Below are positions 52,898-61,288 of a stretch of 64,000 nt of DNA, piece by piece. The stretch's first letter is position 1. Each line of letters starts with the position of its first letter. The notes under the pieces were generated by a model. It was not told the DNA's origin. It searched no databases and saw nothing but the letters and a program-made list of their open reading frames with translations. The DNA is from Firmicutes bacterium HGW-Firmicutes-9. Its GTDB lineage: Bacteria; Bacillota; Clostridia; Christensenellales; CAG-138. The stretch spans positions 132,201 to 196,200 of the forward strand of contig PGZM01000002.1 in the NCBI GenBank assembly GCA_002841395.1, written 5' to 3'. The translations under genes and the position numbers were made by a program.

Positions 52898-54226
52898 TCA
52901 GCCGTTGATGGACTTCCAGAGCTTGGCTGCGCTCTTGCGGCATTCCTGCATGACGAGCTTCTCGTCTGCGACCAGCACCTTGCGATCCTTCATCAGCACT
53001 TTGCCGTTGCAGACGGTGGTGACCACGCTGCGTCCGTTCATGCCGAATAGGATGTGCCCGTTGACGTTGTTGCCGTCCATCGGGGTGAGCGGATCGTAGT
53101 CGGTGACGACGACGTCTGCGTATGCGCCCGCTTTGAGCACGCCGAGGGGCTTGTTGAAGAATCTGCCCGCGATGCGCGGATTGTTCTCAAACAGCATGGT
53201 CGGGATTTCACCCCAGGCGACGGTTGGGTCGCAGAGGTTGTGCTTGTGGATGATATTGCCGACCTTGTAGCTTTCGATCATATCGTTGGTATATCCGTCG
53301 GTGCCAAGACCCAGCAGAATGCCTTCCTGGAACAGGCGAATTACGGGCCCGCAGCCAACCGCGTTGCCCATGTTGGATTCAGGGTTGTGCACGACCATCG
53401 TGTCGGTCTCTTTCAGCAGCGCCATCTCGGCGGGGCTGACGTGTACGCAGTGAATCGCGAGCGTCTTATCGCCGAGAATGCCGTTTTCGTAGAGACGTTC
53501 GACGATGCGCTTGCCGTATTTTTTGAGGGAATCGATCTGATCGCCGGGGCCTTCGGCAACGTGGATGTGCGCGCCGGTATAGTCGGGTGTGTGCTTTTTG
53601 CAAAGCGCAAGTGTTTCATCCGATAGGGTGAACGCCGCGTGCATACCCATCATGCCCTTGAGCATGTCGCTATCGTCCGCGTTAGCTTTGAGGATCATGC
53701 GCTCGTTTTCGAGCACGGCCTGCATCATCTTGTCTTTGCCATCGCGGTCGGAAACCTCATAGCAGAGGCTCGTGCGAACGCCAAGCTGCTTGGCGGCGTC
53801 AGCCATGGTGTCGAGGCTGCCGGGAATATCAAAATAGCTTGCGTGATGGTCAAACACCGTCGTGACGCCGTTTTTGATGCAGTCAATATAGACGGCCTGT
53901 GCGGAGAGGCTGTCGTTCTCTTTCGTGAGCAGACGGTCGATCTTCCACCACATGCCTTCGAGTATGTCGTTAAAATCGTGCGGATTATAGTTGTTGATGG
54001 AAAGGCCGCGCGCAAACGCGCTGTAGATGTGGTTATGCGTGTTGACCATGCCGGGCATGATCACGCCGCCGTTTGCGTCGATCCACTCAGCCTGCGCGTA
54101 TTTCTGCCGCAAGGCTGCGGTTTCACCGACTTCGACGATCAGGTTGCCGTCGATTGCAACCGCGCCGTTTTCCATATACTTACCCTGATCTCTGGTAACG
54201 AGGCGTCCGTTTCCGATTAAAAGCAT
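52898..54226 (-). CDS. ssnA: SsnA-family amidohydrolase
   Basis: 442 residues. Amidohydrolase fold with metal ligands in GMVNTHNHIYSAFARG near 58, HIHVAEGPGDQ near 221, AIHCVHVS near 258 and LGTDGYTND near 316, and an N-terminal beta sandwich. It matches the SsnA family, found almost only beside selenium-linked molybdenum hydroxylases. Deamination or ring opening of a purine-derived product is likely but the reaction is not settled. It is the first gene of the ssnA-ygfK-xdh operon (spacings 85 and 102 bases), with GGGAG before the ATG and a promoter at 54289-54318. It is divergent from the PLP enzyme at 54476. Confidence 0.92.
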   Translation of the reverse strand: MLLIGNGRLVTRDQGKYMENGAVAIDGNLIVEVGETAALRQKYAQAEWIDANGGVIMPGMVNTHNHIYSAFARGLSINNYNPHDFNDILEGMWWKIDRLLTKENDSLSAQAVYIDCIKNGVTTVFDHHASYFDIPGSLDTMADAAKQLGVRTSLCYEVSDRDGKDKMMQAVLENERMILKANADDSDMLKGMMGMHAAFTLSDETLALCKKHTPDYTGAHIHVAEGPGDQIDSLKKYGKRIVERLYENGILGDKTLAIHCVHVSPAEMALLKETDTMVVHNPESNMGNAVGCGPVIRLFQEGILLGLGTDGYTNDMIESYKVGNIIHKHNLCDPTVAWGEIPTMLFENNPRIAGRFFNKPLGVLKAGAYADVVVTDYDPLTPMDGNNVNGHILFGMNGRSVVTTVCNGKVLMKDRKVLVADEKLVMQECRKSAAKLWKSING

Positions 54227-54288
54227 GGGTGATTTCTCCCTTCGCGATATGCAATTATAAGAACATGAAACTGCAGAATAACAAACAT

Positions 54289-54318
54289 ATTATACTATAC
54301 CGTTCAAATGCGGCGCAA
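54289..54318 (-). promoter_or_regulatory. Promoter of the ssnA-ygfK-xdh operon
   Basis: Minus strand TTGCGC (54318-54313), 18-base spacer, TATAAT (54294-54289), 62 bases before the ssnA ATG. Confidence 0.55.
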
Positions 54319-54384
54319 TACGACCGAGGCAAAATATACAAAAATATTTCGGGCACAATAATTTTGTTCAGCAATAATTTTTAC

Positions 54385-54413
54385 TGTACATTTTACAAAA
54401 ACCAATGTATTAT
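54385..54413 (+). promoter_or_regulatory. Possible promoter for the threonine-synthase-like gene
   Basis: TGTACA (54385-54390), 17-base spacer, TATTAT (54408-54413). Both elements are imperfect. Confidence 0.4.
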
Positions 54414-54475
54414 GAATTGTATCGCGCAGCAAATCTGCCGCGGAAATCTCTGAAAATGATAAATGGAGTGTTCTT

Positions 54476-55711
54476 ATGAAGCGCGTTGCAGGCTATCGCT
54501 GTACAATTTGCGGAAAGGAATACCCGTTCGGTCCGGAACTGATGACCTGCCCGTCCTGCGGAGAAAAGGGCATTCTGGACATTGTTTACGACTATTCCGA
54601 GGTCAAATCTGTCTTTTCCAAAGAAACTCTCAAGAACGATCATGACAACAGCATGTGGCGTTATCGCGCGTTGATGCCGATTCAGGGCGAAGGTCTTTCG
54701 GACTTTTTGCGCATTGGCTGGACGCCGCTTTACCGCTCGTTACGGCTTGGCCGCCAGCTCGGTCTTGAGACGTTGTATATCAAAGACGACGGATTAAACC
54801 CCACCGGCTCGCTGAAAGACCGCGCAAGCGGCGTCGCCGTCGCCAAAGCAATCGAGCTTGGTTACGACACGATCAGCTGCTCTTCTACAGGAAATGCAGC
54901 CAGTTCCTGCGCGGGCAATGCCGCACGCATGGGACTCAAGACTGTAATCTTCGTGCCGGAACGCGCGCCGATCGGTAAAGTCGCGCAACTTCTGATCTTT
55001 GGTGCGAACGTTATCTCCGTCAAGGGCGACTACCGCCAGACGTTTGAGTTGAGTAAAGCCGCCATCGAAAAATGGGGCTTCTACAACCGCAACGCGGGCA
55101 TCAACCCTGTGATGACGGAAGGGAAGAAGACTGTAGCCCTCGAGATCGCCGAACAGCTAGACTGGAACCCGACGGATTGGGTTGCCATCTCGGTTGGAGA
55201 CGGCTGTACCATCGGCGGCGTGTACAATGGCTTTTACGATCTGCTCCAACTGGGCATGATCGATCGTATCCCCAAAATCCTCGGTGTGCAGTCCACGGGC
55301 TGCAGCCCGTTTGTCGACGCAGACCTGCTGGACGGCGTCCTCAAGCCCACACCGGAGAACACGATTGCGGACAGCATCGCCGTCGGCGTGCCGCGTAACC
55401 CCGTCAAGGCACAGCGCGCAGTGAAAAACAGCGGCGGCGCATGGATCGCGGTTTCGGATGAGGACATCCTCGACGCGATGCGACTGCTCGGAAGAACCGA
55501 AGGCGTCTTCGGCGAACCTGCGGGTGTGACCGCAACGGCAGGTGTCAAGGCCGCGGTTGCAAACGGAATCATCAAGCCACATGAGAGCGTCACGGTCGTC
55601 TCGACCGGCAGCGGACTCAAGGACGTCAAGAACGCGATGATCGCCGCAGGCGAACCGTTCAAGTGCGAGCCGGACATCAAAGCGCTTGAAGCCAGCGGCA
55701 GAATTCACTGA
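54476..55711 (+). CDS. Threonine-synthase-like PLP enzyme (fold type II)
   Basis: 411 residues. An N-terminal zinc-ribbon-like segment (CTICGKEY ... CPSCGEKG, residues 10-40) is followed by the PLP domain with the lysine in PTGSLKDRASGVAVAKA near 115-130 and the phosphate/PLP loops STGNAASSCAGNAARMG and SVGDGCTIGGVYNG. The layout equals archaeal-type threonine synthase, which converts O-phosphohomoserine to threonine. The context is odd: no homoserine genes are nearby, and it is divergent from ssnA and upstream of the purine transporter. A role in the purine region, such as breaking down diaminopropionate as YgeX does, is conceivable but unproven. Confidence 0.82.
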   Translation: MKRVAGYRCTICGKEYPFGPELMTCPSCGEKGILDIVYDYSEVKSVFSKETLKNDHDNSMWRYRALMPIQGEGLSDFLRIGWTPLYRSLRLGRQLGLETLYIKDDGLNPTGSLKDRASGVAVAKAIELGYDTISCSSTGNAASSCAGNAARMGLKTVIFVPERAPIGKVAQLLIFGANVISVKGDYRQTFELSKAAIEKWGFYNRNAGINPVMTEGKKTVALEIAEQLDWNPTDWVAISVGDGCTIGGVYNGFYDLLQLGMIDRIPKILGVQSTGCSPFVDADLLDGVLKPTPENTIADSIAVGVPRNPVKAQRAVKNSGGAWIAVSDEDILDAMRLLGRTEGVFGEPAGVTATAGVKAAVANGIIKPHESVTVVSTGSGLKDVKNAMIAAGEPFKCEPDIKALEASGRIH

Positions 55712-55795
55712 CAAATTTGCAAAGAACTTAATTTAATAAGAAATAATTCCCGAACAGGTTCTCGTAGAAGAAGTTGACAACTGAATACACATGTT

Positions 55796-55833
55796 TTCGC
55801 CGAAAAACGCATAAACTCTGCGTATGCGGCGAA
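55796..55833. other. Two-part hairpin in the BMP gene leader
   Basis: Outer arms TTCGCCG / CGGCGAA and inner arms ACGCA / TGCGT. There is no U-tract on the plus strand, so it is not a standard terminator for the preceding gene. Confidence 0.4.
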
Positions 55834-55926
55834 GAATCCTCCGAAACACCAGTACAGGCACAAAATTAATTTGGTATAATGTTACATTTTCTTGTAATAT
55901 CATTCAAAAATTGTTCCCGAAAAAGG

Positions 55927-55955
55927 TTGTTTCACCAGTTAACTGGTGCTACAAT
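55927..55955 (+). promoter_or_regulatory. Promoter of the BMP gene
   Basis: TTGTTT (55927-55932), 17-base spacer, TACAAT (55950-55955), 28 bases before the ATG. A second possible -10 (TTGGTATAAT, 55871-55880) lies upstream with a poor -35. Confidence 0.65.
55933..55948. promoter_or_regulatory. Perfect 16-base palindrome between -35 and -10 of the BMP promoter
   Basis: CACCAGTTAACTGGTG fills the promoter spacer almost exactly. A bound dimer here would block RNA polymerase. No regulator gene is adjacent, so the controlling protein is unknown. Confidence 0.75.
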
Positions 55956-55982
55956 AAATCAAAATTCTGTAGGAGGAAAACC

Positions 55983-57254
55983 ATGAAAAAGATCATTGCT
56001 CTTCTGGCAGTCCTGACGATGGTATTCGCGATGGTCGCCTGCGCCGCACCCGCGCCCGCAGCCGAACCGGAAGCACCCGCCGCCGCAGAACCGGCAGCCC
56101 CCGCTGAAGAACCGGCAGCCCCCGCTGAAGAACCGGCAGCTCCCGCTGTCAAAATCGGCGTAATCCTCGTCCACGATGAGAACACGGGTTATGACGCAGC
56201 GCACATCGACGGCATCAAAGCCGGTGCAGAAGCTGCTGGCATCCCCGCTGACAGCATCGTCTGGAAGTACAACGTTTCGGAAGATGAGACCTGCTATGAT
56301 ACCGCGATCGACCTCGTCGAGCAGGGTTGCAACTACATCTTCTCCGACAGCTATGGCCATCAGTCCTACATGCAGCTGGCTGCTTCCGAGAATCCGGAAG
56401 TGACCTTCGTCTCCATGACGGGTGACGGCGCTGCGCTGAGCGGTCTTGCGAACTTCAAAAACGCGTTCCCGCATACCTTTGAGTCCCGTTACGTGTCCGG
56501 CGTCGTCGCTGGCATGAAGCTCAAGGAACTCATGGATGCAGGTTCCGTGACCGATCCGTACATTGGCTACGTCGGCGCGTTCCCGTATGCTGAAGTGGTC
56601 AGCGGTTACACCGCATTCTTCCTTGGCATCCAGAGCATCGTTCCGGAAGCCCATATGGACGTCATCTACACCAACTCTTGGTATGATCCGACCGCTGAAG
56701 CCGAAGCTGCCAACGCCCTGATGGCCAAAGGCGCACACATCATCGGTCAGCATGCTGACTCCACCGGCGCACCTGGCGCAGTCCAGACCGCTCTGGATGC
56801 AGGCTCCGTCGCGTATTGCATTGGTTACAACATCGACATGCTCGCAGCAGCCCCGACCGCCGCTCTGACCTCTGCTCAGAACAACTGGGGTTCGTACTAC
56901 ACCTATGCCTTCACGGCCGCTCTGGCTGGTGAAGACATCATGACCGACTGGTCCGAAGGCTATGCCACCGGCGCGAACATGATTTCGCCGCTCGGCCCGA
57001 GCGTTGCCGCCGGCACTGCCGAGAAGGTTGCCGAAGTGGAAGCTGCCATCATCGATGGTTCGCTGAACATCTTTGACACCGCGAAGTTCACCGTGGGCGG
57101 CGCGCCTGTGACCTCCTACCTCGCAATCGACACCGATGGCGACTGGGTTGGCGACACTGGCGAAGCCATCGAAAACGGCATCTTCTTCGAGTCCAAGCTC
57201 CGCAGCGCGCCGTACTTCGGTCTGCGCATCGATGGAATCACCGAGCTGAGCTAA
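55983..57254 (+). CDS. BMP/PnrA-type nucleoside-binding lipoprotein of an ABC importer
   Basis: 423 residues from the ATG at 55983, with GGAGG upstream. The lipoprotein signal peptide MKKIIALLAVLTMVFAMVAC ends in a lipobox Cys at 20. An Ala/Pro/Glu linker (about 21-57) follows, then a BMP domain (IGVILVHDENTGYDAAHIDGI, FSDSYGHQSYMQLA, VGAFPYAEVVSGYTAFFLG). BMP proteins bind purine nucleosides or related ligands outside the membrane. ATPase and two permease genes follow after a strong terminator and a new promoter, so the binding protein is probably made in excess. Confidence 0.93.
   Translation: MKKIIALLAVLTMVFAMVACAAPAPAAEPEAPAAAEPAAPAEEPAAPAEEPAAPAVKIGVILVHDENTGYDAAHIDGIKAGAEAAGIPADSIVWKYNVSEDETCYDTAIDLVEQGCNYIFSDSYGHQSYMQLAASENPEVTFVSMTGDGAALSGLANFKNAFPHTFESRYVSGVVAGMKLKELMDAGSVTDPYIGYVGAFPYAEVVSGYTAFFLGIQSIVPEAHMDVIYTNSWYDPTAEAEAANALMAKGAHIIGQHADSTGAPGAVQTALDAGSVAYCIGYNIDMLAAAPTAALTSAQNNWGSYYTYAFTAALAGEDIMTDWSEGYATGANMISPLGPSVAAGTAEKVAEVEAAIIDGSLNIFDTAKFTVGGAPVTSYLAIDTDGDWVGDTGEAIENGIFFESKLRSAPYFGLRIDGITELS
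56088..56147 (+). repeat. 21-base tandem repeat in the lipoprotein linker
   Basis: About 2.9 nearly identical copies of a 21-base unit beginning GAACCGGCAGCC and coding for EPAAPAE. It lengthens the tether between the lipidated cysteine and the binding domain and could change copy number by slippage. Confidence 0.85.
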
Positions 57255-57283
57255 GATACCGTTTCGATTAAACGAACAAAGCG

Positions 57284-57315
57284 ACAAAGGGGAACGGTTC
57301 TCCGTTCCCCTTTGT
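57284..57315 (+). terminator. Terminator after the BMP gene
   Basis: Perfect 14-pair stem ACAAAGGGGAACGG-ttct-CCGTTCCCCTTTGT. The T-run is short, so some read-through into the transporter genes is possible. Confidence 0.85.
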
Positions 57316-57421
57316 TATACGCAAAAATCGGCGAAAACTCAAGGGGGAGTGGCGTTGCTGCTCTCTTTTTGCGTATCGTAGAACGATCGTGCTTTATTTC
57401 GCGATGAATCGTACGTTTTTG

Positions 57422-57451
57422 TTTACATTGTGATCACGCTTGTGCTAAAAT
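57422..57451 (+). promoter_or_regulatory. Promoter for the nucleoside transporter ATPase-permease operon
   Basis: TTTACA (57422-57427), 18-base spacer, TAAAAT (57446-57451), 42 bases before the GTG start. Confidence 0.6.
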
Positions 57452-57493
57452 ATTTTCAGCAAGTCTTAATCAAATATAGAAGGGGTCAAGCAT

Positions 57494-59035
57494 GTGGAAA
57501 GTTCAATAGCGATCCGAATGGTCGACATCACCAAGACCTTCGGTGAGGTGGTAGCGAACAACAAAGTTTGCCTTGACATCCAGCGAGGAGAAATTCTCTC
57601 TCTGCTCGGTGAAAACGGCAGCGGAAAAACCACGCTCATGAATATGCTGGCGGGTATCTATTTCCCGGACAGCGGCGAGATCACCATCAACGGTAAACCA
57701 GTCACCATCGCTTCTCCGAAGGACGCATTCGATCTGCATATCGGCATGATTCACCAGCACTTCAAGCTGGTAGACGTTTTAACAGCAGCAGAAAACATCA
57801 TATTGGGACTCAATGAATCGGCAGTTGTCGACTTAAAGCGCGTGCGCGAAGCGGTCAAACAAATCTGCGATCGTTATGGTTTTGTCGTTGACCCCAACAA
57901 GAAAGTGTATGACATGTCCGTCTCGGAAAAGCAGACGCTTGAAATCGTCAAGGTGCTTTACCGCGGCGCTGATATTCTGATTCTCGACGAACCGACCGCC
58001 GTTCTCACGCCGCAGGAAACGCAGAAGCTTTTCTGTGTCATGCGCAATATGAAGGACGACGGAAAGTCGATCATCATCATTACCCATAAGCTGCACGAGG
58101 TCATGGAGATCTCCGACCGCGTTGCGGTTCTGCGCAAAGGACACTATATCGGCGATGTGCCGACTGCGGAAACCGACGCGATGAAGCTCACCGAGATGAT
58201 GGTGGGTCGCGCTGTTTCTCTGGATATCGAGCGCACTGAGCCGGTCAATCCGCAGCCGCGTCTGGTCGTCAAAAACCTCAACGTGTGCGATAAGGACGGC
58301 GTTGCCCGCCTTTGCGACGTGAACTTCACCGCGTACAGCGGCGAAATTCTCGGCGTCGCCGGCATCTCCGGCAGCGGACAAAAAGAGCTGCTGGAAGCCA
58401 TCGCGGGCCTGCAGAATTGCCGCGATTGCAGCACGATTGAGTTTATCTCTGACAAGGGAGAAACGAAAGTCATTTCCGGCATGCATCCGCTGGAGATCCG
58501 GAACCTTGGCGTTACGCTGGCATTCGTGCCGGAAGACCGTCTCGGCATGGGCCTCGTCGGCAGCATGAACCTCACGGATAACATGATGCTGAGAAGCTAT
58601 CGCGAAGGAAAAGGCCCGTTTGCAGATCGCAAAAAGCCCAAAAAGCTTGCGGAAACGGTTGTACGCGATCTCGAAGTTGTCACACCCGGTCTGAACACCC
58701 CGATTCGCAGGCTTTCCGGCGGAAACGTGCAGAAGGTGCTCGTCGGACGCGAAATTTCCATGCAACCGCAGTTGCTGATGTCGGCCTACGCCGTGCGCGG
58801 TCTCGACATCAACACCTCATATAACATCTATCATCTTTTGAGCGAACAGAAAAAGCGTGGTGCGTCCGTCATCTTCGTCGGCGAAGACCTCGACGTGCTG
58901 CTCGAGCTGTGCGATCGAATCATGGTCTTGTGCGCAGGCAAAGTCAATGACATCGTCGATGCGCGCACGACCACGAAGGACGAAGTCGGATACCTGATGA
59001 CCTATCTGAAGGAAGGGGGAGCGACCCGTGAGTAA
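57494..59035 (+). CDS. Nucleoside ABC importer ATPase (NupB/YufO-like, two NBDs)
   Basis: 513 residues from a GTG at 57494, with AAGGGG upstream; the overlapping ATG at 57491 is out of frame. NBD1 has Walker A LLGENGSGKTTLMNM near residue 35, a modified signature MSVSEKQTLEIVK and Walker B ILILDEPTAVLTP. NBD2 has a degenerate P-loop (VAGISGSGQKELLEAI), a normal signature LSGGNVQKVLVGREI and a Walker B lacking Glu (LLMSAYAVRGLDI). This asymmetric pattern is normal for the purine/sugar CUT2-like importers. It overlaps the permease gene by eight bases. Confidence 0.94.
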   Translation: MESSIAIRMVDITKTFGEVVANNKVCLDIQRGEILSLLGENGSGKTTLMNMLAGIYFPDSGEITINGKPVTIASPKDAFDLHIGMIHQHFKLVDVLTAAENIILGLNESAVVDLKRVREAVKQICDRYGFVVDPNKKVYDMSVSEKQTLEIVKVLYRGADILILDEPTAVLTPQETQKLFCVMRNMKDDGKSIIIITHKLHEVMEISDRVAVLRKGHYIGDVPTAETDAMKLTEMMVGRAVSLDIERTEPVNPQPRLVVKNLNVCDKDGVARLCDVNFTAYSGEILGVAGISGSGQKELLEAIAGLQNCRDCSTIEFISDKGETKVISGMHPLEIRNLGVTLAFVPEDRLGMGLVGSMNLTDNMMLRSYREGKGPFADRKKPKKLAETVVRDLEVVTPGLNTPIRRLSGGNVQKVLVGREISMQPQLLMSAYAVRGLDINTSYNIYHLLSEQKKRGASVIFVGEDLDVLLELCDRIMVLCAGKVNDIVDARTTTKDEVGYLMTYLKEGGATRE

Positions 59036-60140
59036 AAAGAAATTAGCTCACCACGAACCGCTGGTTCGTATGTCAAAGCGGGATGGCGTTCCGCTTTGGA
59101 AGTCTCTCGGCATCCGTCTGATCGGTCTGACGCTAGCGCTGGTTGTCTGCGCTGTGATCATCTACGCGCTGACGAAGCTGAACCCGTTGAAGGTTTACGC
59201 AGCGATGGTGAAGGGTGCGTTTGGAACAAACAAACGCATCTGGGTCACCATTCGTGACATCGTGATGCTGCTGTGCATCTCCGTGGGTCTTGCACCTGCG
59301 TTCAAGATGCGTTTCTGGAACATCGGTGCAGAAGGTCAGGTTTTGGTTGGCGGTATCGCAGCCGCGGCCTGCATGATCTATCTTGGAAAAACGATTCCGA
59401 CGCTGCCGCTTCTTGTGATCATGTTCGTGCTGAGCCTCATCGCAGGCGGCATCTGGGGAACGATTCCCGCGGTGTTCAAAGCGCGCTGGAATGCGAACGA
59501 AACGCTGTTTACGCTGATGATGAACTATATCGCCATTCAGCTGACCAGCTACTTCGTCGCAAAATGGGAGAACCCGTTTGGTTCCAATACGGTCGGCATC
59601 ATCAACACGACGTCAAAGGCCGGATGGTTCCCGGCGATCGGCGGGCAGATGTATACGCTGAACGTCATCATCGTTCTCGCGCTCGCTGTGATGATGTTCC
59701 TCTATCTGCGCTACAGCAAGCAGGGCTATGAGATCGCGGTTGTCGGCGAAAGCGAAAATACCGCGCGCTATGCGGCGATCAACGTAAAATCGGTCGTAAT
59801 TCGCACCATGGCGATCTCCGGCGCGATCTGCGGCATCGCGGGCTTCATCGCGGTTGCGGGCGCGAGCCACACAATTTCGACAAGCACTGCTGGCGGACAG
59901 GGCTTCACGGCGATCATCGTTGCCTGGCTGTCACGGTTCAATACGTTCATCATGATGGCGATTTCCACGCTGCTGGTGTTCCTGGAAAAAGGCGCGGTCG
60001 AAATTGCATCCCAGTTTGACCTGAACGATTTCGTGTCCGAAATGATTACGGGCATCATCCTGTTCTTCATCCTCGGCAGCGAGTTCTTCATCAACTATAA
60101 AGTTCGTTTCCGCCGCGGAAAGAAAGGGGCAGGTAAATGA
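59028..60140 (+). CDS. Nucleoside ABC importer permease (NupP/YufP-like)
   Basis: 370 residues from a GTG at 59028. About ten hydrophobic helices of the BPD_transp_2 family, with the diagnostic FWNIGAEGQVLVGGIAAA near 101 and GESENTARYAAINVKSVVIRTMAISGAICG near 243. It forms half of the membrane channel for purine nucleosides with the next gene (ATGA overlap). The N-terminal 25 residues are basic and cytoplasmic. Confidence 0.94.
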   Translation: MSKKKLAHHEPLVRMSKRDGVPLWKSLGIRLIGLTLALVVCAVIIYALTKLNPLKVYAAMVKGAFGTNKRIWVTIRDIVMLLCISVGLAPAFKMRFWNIGAEGQVLVGGIAAAACMIYLGKTIPTLPLLVIMFVLSLIAGGIWGTIPAVFKARWNANETLFTLMMNYIAIQLTSYFVAKWENPFGSNTVGIINTTSKAGWFPAIGGQMYTLNVIIVLALAVMMFLYLRYSKQGYEIAVVGESENTARYAAINVKSVVIRTMAISGAICGIAGFIAVAGASHTISTSTAGGQGFTAIIVAWLSRFNTFIMMAISTLLVFLEKGAVEIASQFDLNDFVSEMITGIILFFILGSEFFINYKVRFRRGKKGAGK

Positions 60141-61120
60141 CGCAGATCATTTCTTTGATTCAGGCTGCCGTTGTCTTTGGTACGGTCATCATGTTTGGCG
60201 CGGTCGGCGAAATCCTTGCGGAAAAATCCGGCAACCTCAACCTTGGCGTACCAGGTATCATGTATCTTGGCGGCATCGCCGGCCTTATCGCGGCCTTCCT
60301 GTATGAAGGCAACACCGCGAACCCGATTCCGTTCGTTTCTCTGTTGATTACGGTGGTTGCGGCGTTCGTCGTCGCGATGCTCGGCGGACTCATCTACGCG
60401 GTGCTGACCATCACACTGCGCGCAAACCAGAACGTAACCGGTCTTACGCTGACCATCTTCGGCGGCGGCTTTGCAAACCTGTTCGGCGGCACGCTCAACA
60501 AGATGGCGGGCGGCGTCGGCCAGATATCCGTCTCGCTGACAAGCGCTGCGTTCCGCGCCACGATCCCGGGTCTTTCGGATCTTGGCGCAATCGGCAAGAT
60601 TTTCTTCTCATACGGCTTCATGGCATACCTCGCGGTGTTCCTTGCGTTCCTCGTGAGCTGGTTTATCAACAAAACCAGCGTTGGATTAAACCTTCGCTCG
60701 GTTGGCGAAAATCCCGCGACGGCGGACGCAGCCGGCATCAATGTCACCCGATATAAATATCTTGCGACGTGCGTCGGCGCCGGCATCTCCGGTCTTGGCG
60801 GTCTGTACTACACGATGGACTACATCAAGGGTACCTGGTCGACCGACGGCAGCATCGAAAAGCTCGGCTGGCTCGCGGTTGCGCTGGTTATCTTTGCGAC
60901 ATGGAAGCCGCGCCGTGCAATCTGGGGCAGCTACCTCTTCGGCGCGTTGTTCTGGCTGTTCTTCTACATTCCGGGCCTGACCAGAAGCTCGCAGGAAATC
61001 TTCAAGATGCTTCCGTATCTTGCGACGCTGTTCGTCCTGATCCTCGGTGCGCTTCGCAAAAAGCGCGAAGATCAGCCGCCGCACAGCCTCGGCATTGCAT
61101 ATTTCCGCGAAGAGCGGTAA
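60137..61120 (+). CDS. Nucleoside ABC importer permease (NupQ/YufQ-like)
   Basis: 327 residues with about eight to nine helices. The start region TVIMFGAVGEILAEKSGNLNLGVPGIMYLGG and the loop LRSVGENPATADAAGINVTRYKYLATCVGAGISG are typical of the second BMP-system permease. It completes the importer of which BMP is the binding protein. It is followed after 18 bases by a strong terminator. Confidence 0.94.
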   Translation: MTQIISLIQAAVVFGTVIMFGAVGEILAEKSGNLNLGVPGIMYLGGIAGLIAAFLYEGNTANPIPFVSLLITVVAAFVVAMLGGLIYAVLTITLRANQNVTGLTLTIFGGGFANLFGGTLNKMAGGVGQISVSLTSAAFRATIPGLSDLGAIGKIFFSYGFMAYLAVFLAFLVSWFINKTSVGLNLRSVGENPATADAAGINVTRYKYLATCVGAGISGLGGLYYTMDYIKGTWSTDGSIEKLGWLAVALVIFATWKPRRAIWGSYLFGALFWLFFYIPGLTRSSQEIFKMLPYLATLFVLILGALRKKREDQPPHSLGIAYFREER

Positions 61121-61138
61121 CAACCTAGTTCGCGTACT

Positions 61139-61171
61139 ATACCCGCGCAGGGCTTCCTGCGCGGGTATTTT
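61139..61171 (+). terminator. Terminator after the nucleoside importer operon
   Basis: Perfect 13-pair stem ATACCCGCGCAGG-gctt-CCTGCGCGGGTAT followed by TTTTGCTTT. Confidence 0.92.
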
Positions 61172-61229
61172 GCTTTCTATAGGAGAACAACCTTGAAAGT
61201 GGGACAAAGTTCTTGAAAGTATTTGTCAC

Positions 61230-61263
61230 AAACAAAACATATATATAAAAATATATTTTGTTT
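61230..61263. promoter_or_regulatory. AT-rich inverted repeat upstream of the serC promoter
   Basis: AAACAAAACATATAT and ATATATTTTGTTT form a near-perfect dyad with one bulge, ending 25 bases before the -35. Just upstream the word CTTGAAAGT occurs twice (61192-61200, 61212-61220). It is a possible operator or upstream promoter element. Confidence 0.4.
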
Positions 61264-61288
61264 CCTCAAATTTTTCGAGAATTCGTGG

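Noticed and set aside
47176-54226. Selenocysteine-containing proteins in the xanthine dehydrogenase operon
   Set aside because: No in-frame UGA interrupts any of the three genes. In this family selenium is part of the molybdenum cofactor.
55712-55982. Purine riboswitch before the nucleoside importer
   Set aside because: The region lacks the conserved three-way-junction sequences of the purine aptamer. A protein-type palindrome in the promoter explains control better.
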